From Flexithrix dorotheae DSM 6795 (GTDB taxonomy: Bacteria > Bacteroidota > Bacteroidia > Cytophagales > Flammeovirgaceae), in assembly GCF_000379765.1 (NCBI RefSeq), contig NZ_KB903450.1:1-64000 (forward strand): a stretch of 64,000 bases of DNA, read 5' to 3'. Under the pieces are notes generated by a model. The model worked only from the letters and a program-made list of their open reading frames with translations. It ran no database searches and had not been told where the DNA came from. Position numbers and translations under genes: made by a program. Shown here piece by piece: positions 46,885 to 56,239 of this stretch; within the stretch, counting starts at the first letter, position 1; every line of letters starts with the position of its first letter.

Positions 46885-47907
46885 TTAATCAGAGACCTTT
46901 GAATGAATAGTACTTTGGTATAATTCAATAATTTCTTTAGGAGAAGCCGTACCGGTTTGAAATAACTTTTGAACCGAAACAGCCGCAGCTAAATTGGCGA
47001 TTTCAAGGGCGAGTTGAGGGTCTTTTGAAGCGGCATAACATACGGAAAAAACACTTCCTGCAGTATCTCCAGCACCTACTGTATCTAGTTTACTGGAAAG
47101 AGGAATGGCATCTACAGCATATATTTCCCGGTGGGTGAAATACATCATTCCATCCTCCCCTCTGGTTAGTAAAATGGGAGCTTCTACCTTTTTCATTAAA
47201 GCATTTCCATGTGTGATGCAGGCTTCTTTATCGTGACTGGGAAATGGTGCAACATTTAGTCTTCTTGCAAGTTCATCTGTATTTACTTTTAATATGATTC
47301 CTCTCAGGTTATCCCCAAAATGCCGCATGTCAGCAATAAATTCACAATGGGGATTATCTCTTTTTAGTTGGTTAAAAAAAGTAGAATTTCCTGCATGAAG
47401 CAAGGGTTTGGGGAATTGTTGGTTGATAAAAACAACATTTAGATTATTGGCTTTTTCCTTTAATCTAAAATGAATTTTTTCCATTATTTCATCGGATGGT
47501 TTGTTTAACGCTCCAAAATCCAGCCTGAAATCCTCTTCATTCGCCAACATAGGTTTGATGTACGCACAGCTGTCCCAATCTTCCTGGTGTAATAAATTTG
47601 TAGTATCTGTACCTAACTTTTGAAGTAAATATTTTAATTCTCTTCCATAAATATCATTTTTTACTATCCCAAAAACTGAAACTTTTCCTACTCCAAGCGC
47701 TTTTAAATTATTGACCAAATTTCCTGCAGCACCCAAAGAAGTTCTTATGGATGATCCTCGGTGTACGGGTTTTCCTGTTTCAATTGAAATTTCTCCTGTT
47801 TCCTTCGCTAAATTGTAGTAGATGTCTACGGCAAAATCACCAATTACGGCAATATGCATGTCAGATAATCTGGTGAATACTTGTTGATAAGATGAAGTCC
47901 TGTCCAT
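46885..47907 (-). CDS. PfkB-family carbohydrate kinase (HldE/RfaE-like)
   Basis: The 340-residue cytosolic kinase has the PfkB signatures GAAGNLVNNLKALGVGKVSVFGIVKNDIYGREL and DTVGAGDTAGSVFSVCYAASK, the latter with the catalytic Asp and anion hole. The start (HIAVIGDFAVDIYYNLAKETGEISIETGKPVHRGSSIRTSLGAAGN) resembles the kinase half of HldE and D-glycero-beta-D-manno-heptose 7-phosphate kinases. A heptose or other sugar phosphate is therefore a likely substrate, but other sugars cannot be excluded. Residues for ATP binding are complete. It is divergent from the TSUP gene. Confidence 0.85.
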   Translation of the reverse strand: MDRTSSYQQVFTRLSDMHIAVIGDFAVDIYYNLAKETGEISIETGKPVHRGSSIRTSLGAAGNLVNNLKALGVGKVSVFGIVKNDIYGRELKYLLQKLGTDTTNLLHQEDWDSCAYIKPMLANEEDFRLDFGALNKPSDEIMEKIHFRLKEKANNLNVVFINQQFPKPLLHAGNSTFFNQLKRDNPHCEFIADMRHFGDNLRGIILKVNTDELARRLNVAPFPSHDKEACITHGNALMKKVEAPILLTRGEDGMMYFTHREIYAVDAIPLSSKLDTVGAGDTAGSVFSVCYAASKDPQLALEIANLAAAVSVQKLFQTGTASPKEIIELYQSTIHSKVSD

Positions 47908-48065
47908 TATTCGTCTATTATTTTTAGCATTTTATAAATTTATGCTTGTAATTCCTAAAAGTTGGAGGCTTGTTTAAAATTTAAATCTTTAATCTATTTG
48001 CATAAATCCCAACCAGAAAGTACAATCTTTTTCCACAATAAATCATTGGTGGTTAAATTCGCAAC

Positions 48066-48857
48066 ATGGAAATTCAATGGTATCATTACATTTTAATGTT
48101 GTCGGCCGGAGTTTTAGCAGGCATTGTGAATACCCTTGCGGGTAGTGGTTCTGTATTTACCCTTTCAGTTTTTATTTTTCTGGGGCTTCCTGCAAATATG
48201 GCCAATGGCACCAATCGGGTAGGGGTGACCATCCAAAGTTTAATTAGCACCTATACTTTTTATAAAGGAGGCAAACTAAATATTGCCGAAAGCAAAAAGT
48301 TTCTGATTCCTACATTTCTGGGTGCCTTAATTGGGGCCATGGTTGCTGTAGATATGGATGAAGAATTGCTTAGGCTGGTTATAGGCTGGATAATGGTTGT
48401 GCTACTTGTAATTACCATTTTCAAACCTCAAAAAAAACTACTTCAGGAAAATTCCAAGAGCAGGAGAGGAATGGTTTTAAATTTTTTAGTTTTCCTCGCT
48501 ATTGGATTTTATGGAGGTTTTATTCAGGCTGGAATTGGGATTTTTCTTCTGGTAGCCCTTCACCTTGCGGCTGACTTCAATTTAGTTCAGGCTAATGGGG
48601 CGAAATTACTTGCCGTGATGTTGTTTTCATTTCCCGTCCTGTTTATTTTTCTATACAATGGACAGGTAGAATGGGTTTACGGTTTGTGGGTGGCAGTTGG
48701 GCAGGCAATTGGTTCGTATGGAGCCAGCAAATTTGCAGTAAAATCGACTAACGCAAACACCTGGGTTAGGAAAATTCTTATTGCTATGATTCTACTGTCT
48801 ATATTTAAAATGTTCGGCTGGCTTGACTGGATCACTGAAAAAATCATGCTGCTGTAA
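48066..48857 (+). CDS. TSUP-family (TauE/SafE) membrane transporter
   Basis: The 263-residue protein has about eight helices in the inverted-repeat pattern of TauE/SafE exporters: MLSAGVLAGIVNTLAGSGSVFTLSVFIFLGLP in the first half and GFYGGFIQAGIGIFLLVALHLAA in the second. The family moves small anions such as sulfite or sulfoacetate, or acts as uncharacterised transporters. The conserved helix-breaking Gly-rich motifs (AGIVNTLAGSGS, GGFIQAGIG) are present. Substrate is unknown. It has no obvious sulfur metabolism neighbours. Confidence 0.9.
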   Translation: MEIQWYHYILMLSAGVLAGIVNTLAGSGSVFTLSVFIFLGLPANMANGTNRVGVTIQSLISTYTFYKGGKLNIAESKKFLIPTFLGALIGAMVAVDMDEELLRLVIGWIMVVLLVITIFKPQKKLLQENSKSRRGMVLNFLVFLAIGFYGGFIQAGIGIFLLVALHLAADFNLVQANGAKLLAVMLFSFPVLFIFLYNGQVEWVYGLWVAVGQAIGSYGASKFAVKSTNANTWVRKILIAMILLSIFKMFGWLDWITEKIMLL

Positions 48858-48919
48858 AATTTTCAGTTATGGTATTTTCTGGAAAAAGGAAGGTCGGAAC
48901 TTCTTTAATCCTATTGGAA

Positions 48920-49063
48920 TTAGTTGGATGAGCTTTCAATTTTCAACTGATTTCTTTCCTGTCTTTGCTTATTTAAATGCCTGAATTTTCTTCTTTTGGC
49001 TTCCTGCTTTTTCTCCATTTCTTCGAAGAAATGATACATCTCCTTTTTTTGCTTAATGTTCAT
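48920..49063 (-). CDS. 47-residue charged helical protein (small gene)
   Basis: A frame from ATG 49063 encodes MNIKQKKEMYHFFEEMEKKQ then EAKRRKFRHLNKQRQERNQ and ends in IESSSN. It is about half Lys/Arg/Glu/Gln and predicted one long helix, with no signal peptide. A minus-strand TAGTTTTG -7 box (49098-49105) lies about 35 bases upstream, placing the start of the transcript near 49091. The position between the TSUP and TonB-receptor genes gives no functional clue. Real expression is likely but not proven. Confidence 0.45.
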   Translation of the reverse strand: MNIKQKKEMYHFFEEMEKKQEAKRRKFRHLNKQRQERNQLKIESSSN

Positions 49064-49097
49064 AACTTAAAATGTAATATTTTGAATATAATAGTTG

Positions 49098-49105
49098 CAA
49101 AACTA
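49098..49105 (-). promoter_or_regulatory. -7 box for the 47-residue gene
   Basis: Minus strand TAGTTTTG, exact TAnnTTTG match, about 35 bases before the small ATG. The -33 region is T-rich but lacks TTTG. Confidence 0.4.
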
Positions 49106-49183
49106 AGAGAAATAAGCTGAAAAATATAATAAAATTAAGATTCATTAAGCCAAATTTATTTAATATGGCGAGCCCCGGCAATA

Positions 49184-49206
49184 AAAAAAGGGAGCAAAAG
49201 CTCCCC
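49184..49206 (-). terminator. Hairpin terminator of the TonB-dependent receptor gene
   Basis: GGGAGC-AAAA-GCTCCC with a seven-T run in the minus direction, about 30 bases after the stop codon. Confidence 0.85.
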
Positions 49207-49235
49207 TCTAATTTTTGAAATATTGATTGTGGAAT

Positions 49236-52151
49236 TTAATTTAAAAACTGATCAAACACTAATGAAACATAATACATACCTCCTGCGGTGGGGTTACCAA
49301 ATGCCTGTCGGTATCGATTGTTAAACAAATTGGATGCTCCAATTTTTACAATCGATTTAATACTTGATATTTTATAGTTAAGCTGAGCATCTAATGTACT
49401 ATAGGAGGGAACTGTAGTAGAAATATTGGTTCCAAAACTCGCAAATGACGACTCCCAAAGAAACTCATCCTGCCACCTGTAAGTAAGGTTAAATCCTAAG
49501 TTTTCGACCAGATTTCTATTACCAAAACTGATATTATATTTCGTTTCTGGTGTATTGAATTGCACCAGTAATCCCTGGTCTTTAAATTTTTGTGCATCTT
49601 TTAATTTGTTGTAGGAGAAATTTCCTCCAATTGTAAAGCCTTTTGGAAGTGAATAGTCAAGTCCAATAGCCCATCCAAAAGTATAAATATCTTCATCTAC
49701 ATTAACCGGGTAAGAATAAACCTGACGGTCTCCAGCTAATCCGATTAAAGCTAATGGATTAGAAGGGCCCTCAACCGGGGCTGACTGGACTACTGGGTTT
49801 GCGGCAATATAATCCTTATATTGATTGGAATAATAATATGCATCAATCAATAGTTTTTGTCCTATTAATCCCTTGTACCCAAATTCAAATGAATAGACCT
49901 TTTCAGGTTTAAATTCTTTATGATCAACAGGATCTAATTCCCCAACAGAAGCTTCCAGGGAATATTGGATAGTCCTCCTTTGGACTTCTGCCTCTGCATC
50001 TTCCGGGGCAATTGTTCCATCCATTACTTCCTGAGTCACCTCATTAGTGGCTCTAACAGTTGAGGGAAGAAGTGCTCCCTGAAAGGCTGCTCCAAATACT
50101 TCAAGATTTGCTGGGGTATAAACAGGATTATTATACATGTTGTATTTTTGTTTAAACAAATCAAGTCCTCCTACAAGCCTTGCCTGAGGAGTTTCCAGGT
50201 TGATGTATTGGTCCTGGTTGGTGGGGATCCTAAAGCCTGTTTGATAGGAAGCTCTAAAATTGTGATTTTGTGCCAGTGTATAAACTGCAGAAGCCCTGGG
50301 AGTGAATTGTCCTTTGAAATTTTCATTTTTATCGTATCTAATGGAAGCAGAAACTTTCAGTTGCTCATTAAGGAAACGATCGGAAAGCTGTACATAACCG
50401 CCATATTCATTGATATTGTACTCCTCACCGTTTTCATCCAATTCAAATAGTGTTTTTTCAGAGTTTAAGTCATACATTCTGAAATTGGCACCTACAATCA
50501 CTTCCATAAAATCAATCTGATTGCTGAAATTGTACATCCCTTCTGCATGATATAAATTGGTTTTATCTAAAAATTGGGCTCCTGCAGGGATTGGCGTAGA
50601 AATAATTCGGCTTTTTGCAGCTTCGAATTCTGGGGTTCCCGGCTCATAACGCCCCTGGTCGGCAAATGCTCTTGCTGCGTTATGGGCAGCCATGTTCGAT
50701 GCTCCTGCACCAATTGCCTGGAGGTAAGCACCTACATATTCAGGATGCCACTGTTGACTTGGTTTATAAGCTTCATTCATTAATACTCCCAAGGTTCCTG
50801 AAGCATAAGCATCACCCGCTCTTTCCTGCGTGGTGTATCCTCTCACAAAAAAGTTAGAGCCTTTTAGTTCCAGTTTTATTTGGCTTAGGTTAAAGTTGGC
50901 AATAGAATATCGGTCAAGTCCGGTATAAACTGTTGTCCCTGCTCCATAATTGGCTTGTAAAATTCCTTCTAGGTTATCATTGAACCTATAGTGCAGCGCA
51001 CCAGTCAATTTAACACTTTCTGCATCGTAGTTTACCAAATCTGCTTCTTCGTAGCCAGTTCTGGTAACCACCTGGTCTGGAACAAGTGCGTCTGAACCAG
51101 GAGGTAGCACACCTGCATCAATCATTGCCTGGGCTGTTGATTTCATGTTAGATGAAGAAATGGCTTCATCTCCATAAGTATTTACGCCATCATATTCAGG
51201 ATTATTTATTCTCGTTCCTCCATCCTGAGTCCTATCCCTGAAATCCTGTGCGTGCCAGTCTTCCGCAGAGAAATAGGATGCATTTACTTTAAATGCCCAT
51301 TTGTCGTTAAAGGCTTTGGCGTATCGGATACCTGCTTCATAAAAGGGCTTAAACTCTGCTCCGGAACCTTCCTGGGGCTGATTGATTCCAGCCTTTACAC
51401 TGGCACTTAATCCCTGATATTGAAATGGGTTTTTACTGTTCATTAATAATATACCATTAATAGCATTCGGACCATAGAGAGCAGAAGATGCCCCTGGAAG
51501 TAGTTCTACACTTTCCAAATCAAGTTCTGAAATACCTACAATATTTCCTACCGAAAAGTTAAGTCCTGGGGCCTGGTTGTCCATTCCATCAATCAATTGC
51601 ACCATCCTCAAATTACCATTTGAATTAAAACCTCTGGTGGCAATAGATTTAAATGTCATACTTTGAGTACTCATATCCACCCCCTTCAGATTTACTAATG
51701 CATCGTAAAAAGAAGCGGTAGGGGCTTCACGAATAGCAATTATATCTAATTTTTCAATTGATACCGGAGACTCCAGTATGCTTTCTTCCACACGAGAGGC
51801 AGAAACGACTATTTCCTGTCCGAAAACTACTGCTTCTTCCAGGGCTACTTCAAGATTCTGACCATCCTGGGTTACATCAACTTCTTTTGGAGAATAGCCA
51901 ACTACGGAAAAGACGAGGGTAAATGGGGGGGCTACAGAACTTTGTAAATTAAATTGACCATCCAGGTTGGTGGTGGTCCCCACTAATTTTCCTTTTATAA
52001 CGATATTGGCCCCTATCAACGGTTCGCCTGTATTTTCATCCTTTACTGTCCCCGAAATGGTGGATTGGGCCAGGCTGGTAAACCCAAATGCCAATAGAGA
52101 GACCATAAATACAACTATTGCGCAAATAGTAGTTTTTCTCATAATTTTCAT
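49236..52151 (-). CDS. TonB-dependent outer-membrane receptor
   Basis: The 971-residue receptor has a signal peptide (about 1-29, ending TSLAQ), and a carboxypeptidase-regulatory-like domain (about 30-110: ISGTVKDENTGEPLIGANIVIKGKLVGTTTNLDGQF). A plug follows (about 120-240; VEESILESPVSIEKLDIIAIREAPTASFYDALVNLKGVDM, VELLPGASSALYGPNAINGILLM), then a barrel ending in a terminal Phe-containing strand (YYVSLVFDQFLN). Together with ExbBD and a TonB protein it imports a large ligand; the ligand is unknown and no SusD lipoprotein is adjacent, so it is not a typical glycan-locus SusC. It is a single gene with its own terminator. Confidence 0.94.
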   Translation of the reverse strand: MKIMRKTTICAIVVFMVSLLAFGFTSLAQSTISGTVKDENTGEPLIGANIVIKGKLVGTTTNLDGQFNLQSSVAPPFTLVFSVVGYSPKEVDVTQDGQNLEVALEEAVVFGQEIVVSASRVEESILESPVSIEKLDIIAIREAPTASFYDALVNLKGVDMSTQSMTFKSIATRGFNSNGNLRMVQLIDGMDNQAPGLNFSVGNIVGISELDLESVELLPGASSALYGPNAINGILLMNSKNPFQYQGLSASVKAGINQPQEGSGAEFKPFYEAGIRYAKAFNDKWAFKVNASYFSAEDWHAQDFRDRTQDGGTRINNPEYDGVNTYGDEAISSSNMKSTAQAMIDAGVLPPGSDALVPDQVVTRTGYEEADLVNYDAESVKLTGALHYRFNDNLEGILQANYGAGTTVYTGLDRYSIANFNLSQIKLELKGSNFFVRGYTTQERAGDAYASGTLGVLMNEAYKPSQQWHPEYVGAYLQAIGAGASNMAAHNAARAFADQGRYEPGTPEFEAAKSRIISTPIPAGAQFLDKTNLYHAEGMYNFSNQIDFMEVIVGANFRMYDLNSEKTLFELDENGEEYNINEYGGYVQLSDRFLNEQLKVSASIRYDKNENFKGQFTPRASAVYTLAQNHNFRASYQTGFRIPTNQDQYINLETPQARLVGGLDLFKQKYNMYNNPVYTPANLEVFGAAFQGALLPSTVRATNEVTQEVMDGTIAPEDAEAEVQRRTIQYSLEASVGELDPVDHKEFKPEKVYSFEFGYKGLIGQKLLIDAYYYSNQYKDYIAANPVVQSAPVEGPSNPLALIGLAGDRQVYSYPVNVDEDIYTFGWAIGLDYSLPKGFTIGGNFSYNKLKDAQKFKDQGLLVQFNTPETKYNISFGNRNLVENLGFNLTYRWQDEFLWESSFASFGTNISTTVPSYSTLDAQLNYKISSIKSIVKIGASNLFNNRYRQAFGNPTAGGMYYVSLVFDQFLN

Positions 52152-52613
52152 ATTTACCTATTGATTAATCTAAATTTCCAAATGAGAACTTTTTAAAGTG
52201 ATATTCCCATTTACTTTGTTTATGTGTTATTAGCAGAGCAATTTATTCAATTTCTGTAAAATTTCAATTTTTTGCTGATTTTTTTTAATTTAAATTAAAT
52301 TTGAAAAATATCATTTTGTTCAACAAAACCAGTTTTTTATTAGTAAAGTAGCAATAAAATGATATTTTCTATAAAAATATTACAAATAAATATGCTGCAT
52401 GCATAATAAAATTTATTTTGACAAGGCTGCTAAAAAAATGGTGAAAATGAGATAAATACTGGACTTTAGAATGGGATAAAAGCAAACTGTTTTTTTCAGG
52501 ACAAACCACTCTGGAGAGCAATTGAAATGTTTAAAGTTTTGGAGGAGTGGATCGGTTTTCTGCAAGAAGTGTCAGAGAAATGCAGGAATGAATTTAAAGG
52601 AAGAAATGGGATT
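52152..52613. other. 462-base gap upstream of the TonB-dependent receptor gene
   Basis: Very AT-rich, with no frame of note. A 15-base near-perfect inverted repeat, TTTTGTT-C-AACAAAA, at 52314-52328 lies about 165 bases upstream of the receptor start and could be an operator. No exact TAnnTTTG is seen on the minus strand. Confidence 0.4.
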
Positions 52614-54548
52614 TTAAATTTCCAGTCCAAAAACCAATATATCATCTGTTTGTTCCAGATCTCCTTTCCATTTTTCTAAAGCTTCCATAAGGAGCTGAGG
52701 CTTTTTGGAAAAAGGTGCTGAGCTGATGTCATTCAGAATATTCCGAAGATTTTTTTCAGCAAAGGGCTCCTGAGATTTTTCGGAAAGCTGGCTTTGGTAG
52801 CCATCAGTAAAAACCAGAATCTGGTCATGTTTACCAAGGCTCACTGTCTTATTGGCATAGATTCGGTTAGTGGCATAGTTTGAACCTCCAATAGGTACAT
52901 TGTCAGGTGGGATAATTTGTAAACTTTGGTTTTGAATGATATATACAGGCATTCTGGCCCCTGCATAAACCAGTCTTTTAGTGTTGATGTTAATCATTAA
53001 AACCGCCATTTCCACTCCATCATTTACCACACTTTCTTCTCCGGTAGTCATTAAATCAATAAAAGCACGGTTGGCTTTGGTGAGAATATCAGCTGGGGGC
53101 TGATATGGATTTTCATTTATAATCTGGGAAAGTAATGAAGAGGCTATTACGGTATTAAAAGCCCCTGGCACACCAATTCCAAGGCAATCGGCTACTACAA
53201 TTACAATGTTATCTCCTTTATGGTCGAACCAGCAAAAATCACCTCCTACAGGTTCCTTCGGCTTGTTCATCTGAAATTTATTAGAGAAAATATTTAAAAA
53301 CCCCGGAGAACCAGTTAGCAGGGCATCCTGTACTTTTTTGGCATATTCAAATGAATAATCGATAATCTGATTTTTTTCTTCTATCTCTTTATTAGCCAAA
53401 TCCAGTTTCTGTAAACTCAGTTTTTTTACCTGATTCCTTCTAAAAATCAGATAAACCAACACCAATCCAAGAATAACCAGCCCTGAAATTGAAAGTAATT
53501 TAAATTTTTGGAATTCAGCTTCTCTGGTTAATCGGGCCAGGTCAATTTCTTTTTTCTCAAGTTCATACTGCAATTCTATTTCGGCAATTTTCCGTTTAGT
53601 GATTTCATTGATCATGCTATCTTCAGAAGCAATATAAAGGCGATTGTAAAGTAAAGCAGCTTTAAAGTCACTTTCATCTTCGTATACCTCTGCAAGTTCT
53701 CTGTAGCAATTTCTCACCAGAGAAAGTGAGTTCAATTCCTCAGCAAGCTTAAGCCCTTTGCTTATTTGGGTAATTGCATTTTTATAATCTTTTTTCAGGT
53801 GGAATGCGCTACCATATTTTAGGAAACCCACTGCCAGTCCAAATTTGTTATTGGTTTCTTCGCAAATTTTCTGGCTTTCATCAATATAGGCTATGGCCTT
53901 TTCAGGTTCTTTTAGTTTGATAGACAAATCACCCAAATTAACCAGAGGCTTATAGACCTGAGATTTATTGTCAAGAAGGCTTCCTACTTTATACGATTCT
54001 TCCAGGTATTCACGGGCGGTTTCCAGTTTTTCAAGGTTGATATAAATCAGGCCAATCAGATTCAAGGCGTCTCCAAGACCTGCGTTATTTTTTATTTCCC
54101 GCCAGATCAGCAGTTCCTGTTCTGCATAATCCAGTGCTGTGTTGAAATCATTCACCAGTAAATAAGTGACTCCGGTTTTGTGCAAAACATCTGCTTTTAA
54201 AGAAGGGTCATTTAATTCCTCCGAAAGCTTAAGGACTTCATTGAATAATTTTAATGCTTCTTCAGACTGGCCAATATTTCTTCTCACAATTCCAACATTT
54301 AGGTAGGATTGTGCCAGGCGTTTTTTATCATTTTCTTCTTTGGCATATCGTAGGGCTTCATTGGCAAAATGCAGAGCCCTTTCACTATTGGTATTGAAAT
54401 ATAGGGTGGAGATTTGGTTGAGAATATCAATTCTTTCCAGACCTTTTGCCCTTTCGAGTTCAGCCTTTAAGCTATCAAGTTCGAAATTGGCAAGAACAGC
54501 TGTAGTTGAGAAGAAAAAAATTAAAATTAAAAAATGAAATCTGCCCAT
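52614..54548 (-). CDS. TPR / SpoIIE-type serine phosphatase
   Basis: The frame begins at 54605, but ATG 54548 (MGRFHFLILIFFFSTTAVLANFE) gives a clean signal peptide. About seven TPRs follow (about 25-330), a membrane helix (about 355-375, FKLLSISGLVILGLVLVYLIF), a coiled coil, and a PP2C-like SpoIIE domain to the end: GGDFCWFDHKG, VADCLGIGVPGAF, NDGVEMAVL, LVFTDGYQSQ, TDDILVFG. In related Bacteroidota proteins the fourth block usually reads VADCTGHGVPGAF; here Thr and His are Leu and Ile, while the metal-binding Asp residues remain. It probably links periplasmic TPR sensing to dephosphorylation of an anti-sigma antagonist or similar protein. Confidence 0.88.
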   Translation of the reverse strand: MGRFHFLILIFFFSTTAVLANFELDSLKAELERAKGLERIDILNQISTLYFNTNSERALHFANEALRYAKEENDKKRLAQSYLNVGIVRRNIGQSEEALKLFNEVLKLSEELNDPSLKADVLHKTGVTYLLVNDFNTALDYAEQELLIWREIKNNAGLGDALNLIGLIYINLEKLETAREYLEESYKVGSLLDNKSQVYKPLVNLGDLSIKLKEPEKAIAYIDESQKICEETNNKFGLAVGFLKYGSAFHLKKDYKNAITQISKGLKLAEELNSLSLVRNCYRELAEVYEDESDFKAALLYNRLYIASEDSMINEITKRKIAEIELQYELEKKEIDLARLTREAEFQKFKLLSISGLVILGLVLVYLIFRRNQVKKLSLQKLDLANKEIEEKNQIIDYSFEYAKKVQDALLTGSPGFLNIFSNKFQMNKPKEPVGGDFCWFDHKGDNIVIVVADCLGIGVPGAFNTVIASSLLSQIINENPYQPPADILTKANRAFIDLMTTGEESVVNDGVEMAVLMININTKRLVYAGARMPVYIIQNQSLQIIPPDNVPIGGSNYATNRIYANKTVSLGKHDQILVFTDGYQSQLSEKSQEPFAEKNLRNILNDISSAPFSKKPQLLMEALEKWKGDLEQTDDILVFGLEI

Positions 54549-54605
54549 TGATAAATCTTCAACATCCAAGGATAATACAAATATAAATATTAATTGTATT
54601 TTCAA

Positions 54606-54955
54606 ATGAATTAATTGGATTATTGAAGCTTTTCTTTTTGGAGACAGGCAGCCCCTTGAAATTCACTTGATTGAAAGGACAGCAGGAGATTAAAAGATTA
54701 CCCGCTTTCTTGGAAGCTGTCTGTTACTTTAATTCAGATAATAGTATATTTGGGCTTTTTCAGGTATAAACAAGGGGACTAAATTGGTTATGACACCAAC
54801 AAAAAAACTGAGTCACCCAGGTTGGTAACCAGGTTAATGGATAAAAAATAAACCCAACTGCCTGATTAAATATTTTGCGGTAACCGAAATGTTTGGAAAC
54901 CGAAAATTTAAATGAAAAAAGTGACCTTATTCTTTAAAAAATAAATATTTAACAC
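54606..54955. other. Gap upstream of fabH with a promoter and repeated GGTAACC motifs
   Basis: It holds TATATTTG (54745-54752, +), direct repeats CCAGGTT at 54817-54823 and 54829-54835, two odd-centred palindromes TGGTAACCA (54823-54831) and CGGTAACCG (54878-54886), and repeated AACCGAAA at 54882-54889 and 54898-54905. Confidence 0.4.
54745..54752 (+). promoter_or_regulatory. -7 box upstream of fabH
   Basis: TATATTTG, exact TAnnTTTG match; it would give fabH a leader of about 200 bases that carries all the GGTAACC-type repeats. No clear -33 box. Confidence 0.4.
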
Positions 54956-55963
54956 ATGATGATGAAAAATGCGAAAATTGCCGGTATCGGGGTTTATGTG
55001 CCTGATAACGTGGTTACTAATGACGATCTGTCCAAAAAAATGAATACCACAGATGAGTGGATTGTAGAAAGAACGGGAATAAAGGAAAGGCGATATGCCA
55101 ATGTGGAGGTGGATAAAAATTATATAATGGGAGCAAAAGCCAGCCGAAAGGCAATGGAAATGGCTAATACTACCGCTGAAGAAATTGATTTAATTGTATA
55201 TGCGACTTTAAGTGCTGATTATATTTTCCCCGGTTCCGGAGTATTATTGCAAAGAGAATTAGGATGCAAAAATATAGGGGCGATTGATGTAAGAGCCCAG
55301 TGTTCAGGGTTCGTATATGGATTGTCTATTGCTGAGCAATACATTAAAACTGGTACATATAAAAATATTCTGTTGGTAGGCTCGGAAATTCATTCTTCAG
55401 GTTTAGATTATTCTGATCATGGCCGGCATATTTCCGTAATTTTTGGAGATGGTGCCGGGGCGGCTGTCATTCAGCCAGCTGAAGGAGAAGGAAAAGGAGT
55501 GCTTTCTACCCATTTGCATAGTGAAGGGGAACATGCCGAGCAATTGGCTGTAATTGATCCGGGGTTTAGTAAAGTTCCACGATTTCAGCCGGAAATGGTA
55601 AAACCAGGTGGCAGTTTTTATCCGGTAATGAATGGCCAATTTGTATTTAAAAATGCCGTTGTTCGGTTTGAGGAGGTAATTAAGGAAGCATTAGAAACAA
55701 ATAATTATACTGTAGATGATCTGGATATGCTAATTCCTCATCAGGCGAATCTTAGAATATCACAATTCATCCAGAAAAAATTCAGGTTGCCGGAGGAGAA
55801 AATCCATAATACAATCATGAAATATGGCAATACTACGGCCGCTTCTATTCCAATAGGCCTGAGCGAAGCCCTGGAGGCCGGGAAAATTAAGGATGGTGAT
55901 CTGGTATGTCTGGCAGCTTTTGGTAGTGGTTTTACCTGGGCCAGTGCGTTGATCAGGTGGTAA
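54956..55963 (+). CDS. fabH: 3-oxoacyl-ACP synthase III
   Basis: The 335-residue thiolase-fold enzyme condenses acetyl- or branched acyl-CoA with malonyl-ACP to start fatty acid synthesis. The triad is intact: C116 in RAQCSGF, H262 in IPHQAN and N292 in KYGNTTAAS. TDEWIVERTGIKERR and the C-terminal FGSGFTWASALIRW match the family. Two further in-frame ATGs (54956, 54959, 54962) make the start uncertain by two codons. It stands alone rather than in the usual fab/plsX cluster, so it may be a second copy with another primer preference. A hairpin terminator follows. Confidence 0.94.
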   Translation: MMMKNAKIAGIGVYVPDNVVTNDDLSKKMNTTDEWIVERTGIKERRYANVEVDKNYIMGAKASRKAMEMANTTAEEIDLIVYATLSADYIFPGSGVLLQRELGCKNIGAIDVRAQCSGFVYGLSIAEQYIKTGTYKNILLVGSEIHSSGLDYSDHGRHISVIFGDGAGAAVIQPAEGEGKGVLSTHLHSEGEHAEQLAVIDPGFSKVPRFQPEMVKPGGSFYPVMNGQFVFKNAVVRFEEVIKEALETNNYTVDDLDMLIPHQANLRISQFIQKKFRLPEEKIHNTIMKYGNTTAASIPIGLSEALEAGKIKDGDLVCLAAFGSGFTWASALIRW

Positions 55964-55985
55964 ATTAATTTTGAACCAATTATTT

Positions 55986-56020
55986 AAAGGGTTTTGTCAA
56001 ATTTTCTGGCAAAACCTTTT
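55986..56020 (+). terminator. Hairpin terminator after fabH
   Basis: AAAGGGTTTTG pairs with CAAAACCTTT with one bulge, loop of 13 bases, and T-rich tail. Confidence 0.7.
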
Positions 56021-56131
56021 GCTTTTAAGAAGTAATTCAAAATTAATTGTGTATTATTTTGCTATAAAAGACTGATAGAGAGATTATTATTCCTCGAAAA
56101 TAATAGCACGGGTGCTTAATAAGGATTTCTA

Positions 56132-56166
56132 TTTGAGGAGAATATTCCATAAATGAATTAATTTTG
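56132..56166 (+). promoter_or_regulatory. Promoter-like site upstream of the lipoprotein gene
   Basis: TAATTTTG (56159-56166) fits TAnnTTTG and a TTTG lies at 56132-56135, 23 bases away, slightly longer than the usual spacing. The leader would be about 70 bases. Confidence 0.4.
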
Positions 56167-56239
56167 TTTCTTTTTCCGAAACATAACCGTCCAGAAAAGC
56201 CAATTGGGCGGGATTTGTAAAAAATAAATTTCTTATGCT

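Noticed and set aside
54790-54828. 12-codon frame upstream of fabH
   Set aside because: Too short, no supporting signal; the repeats around it are a better explanation of the sequence pattern.
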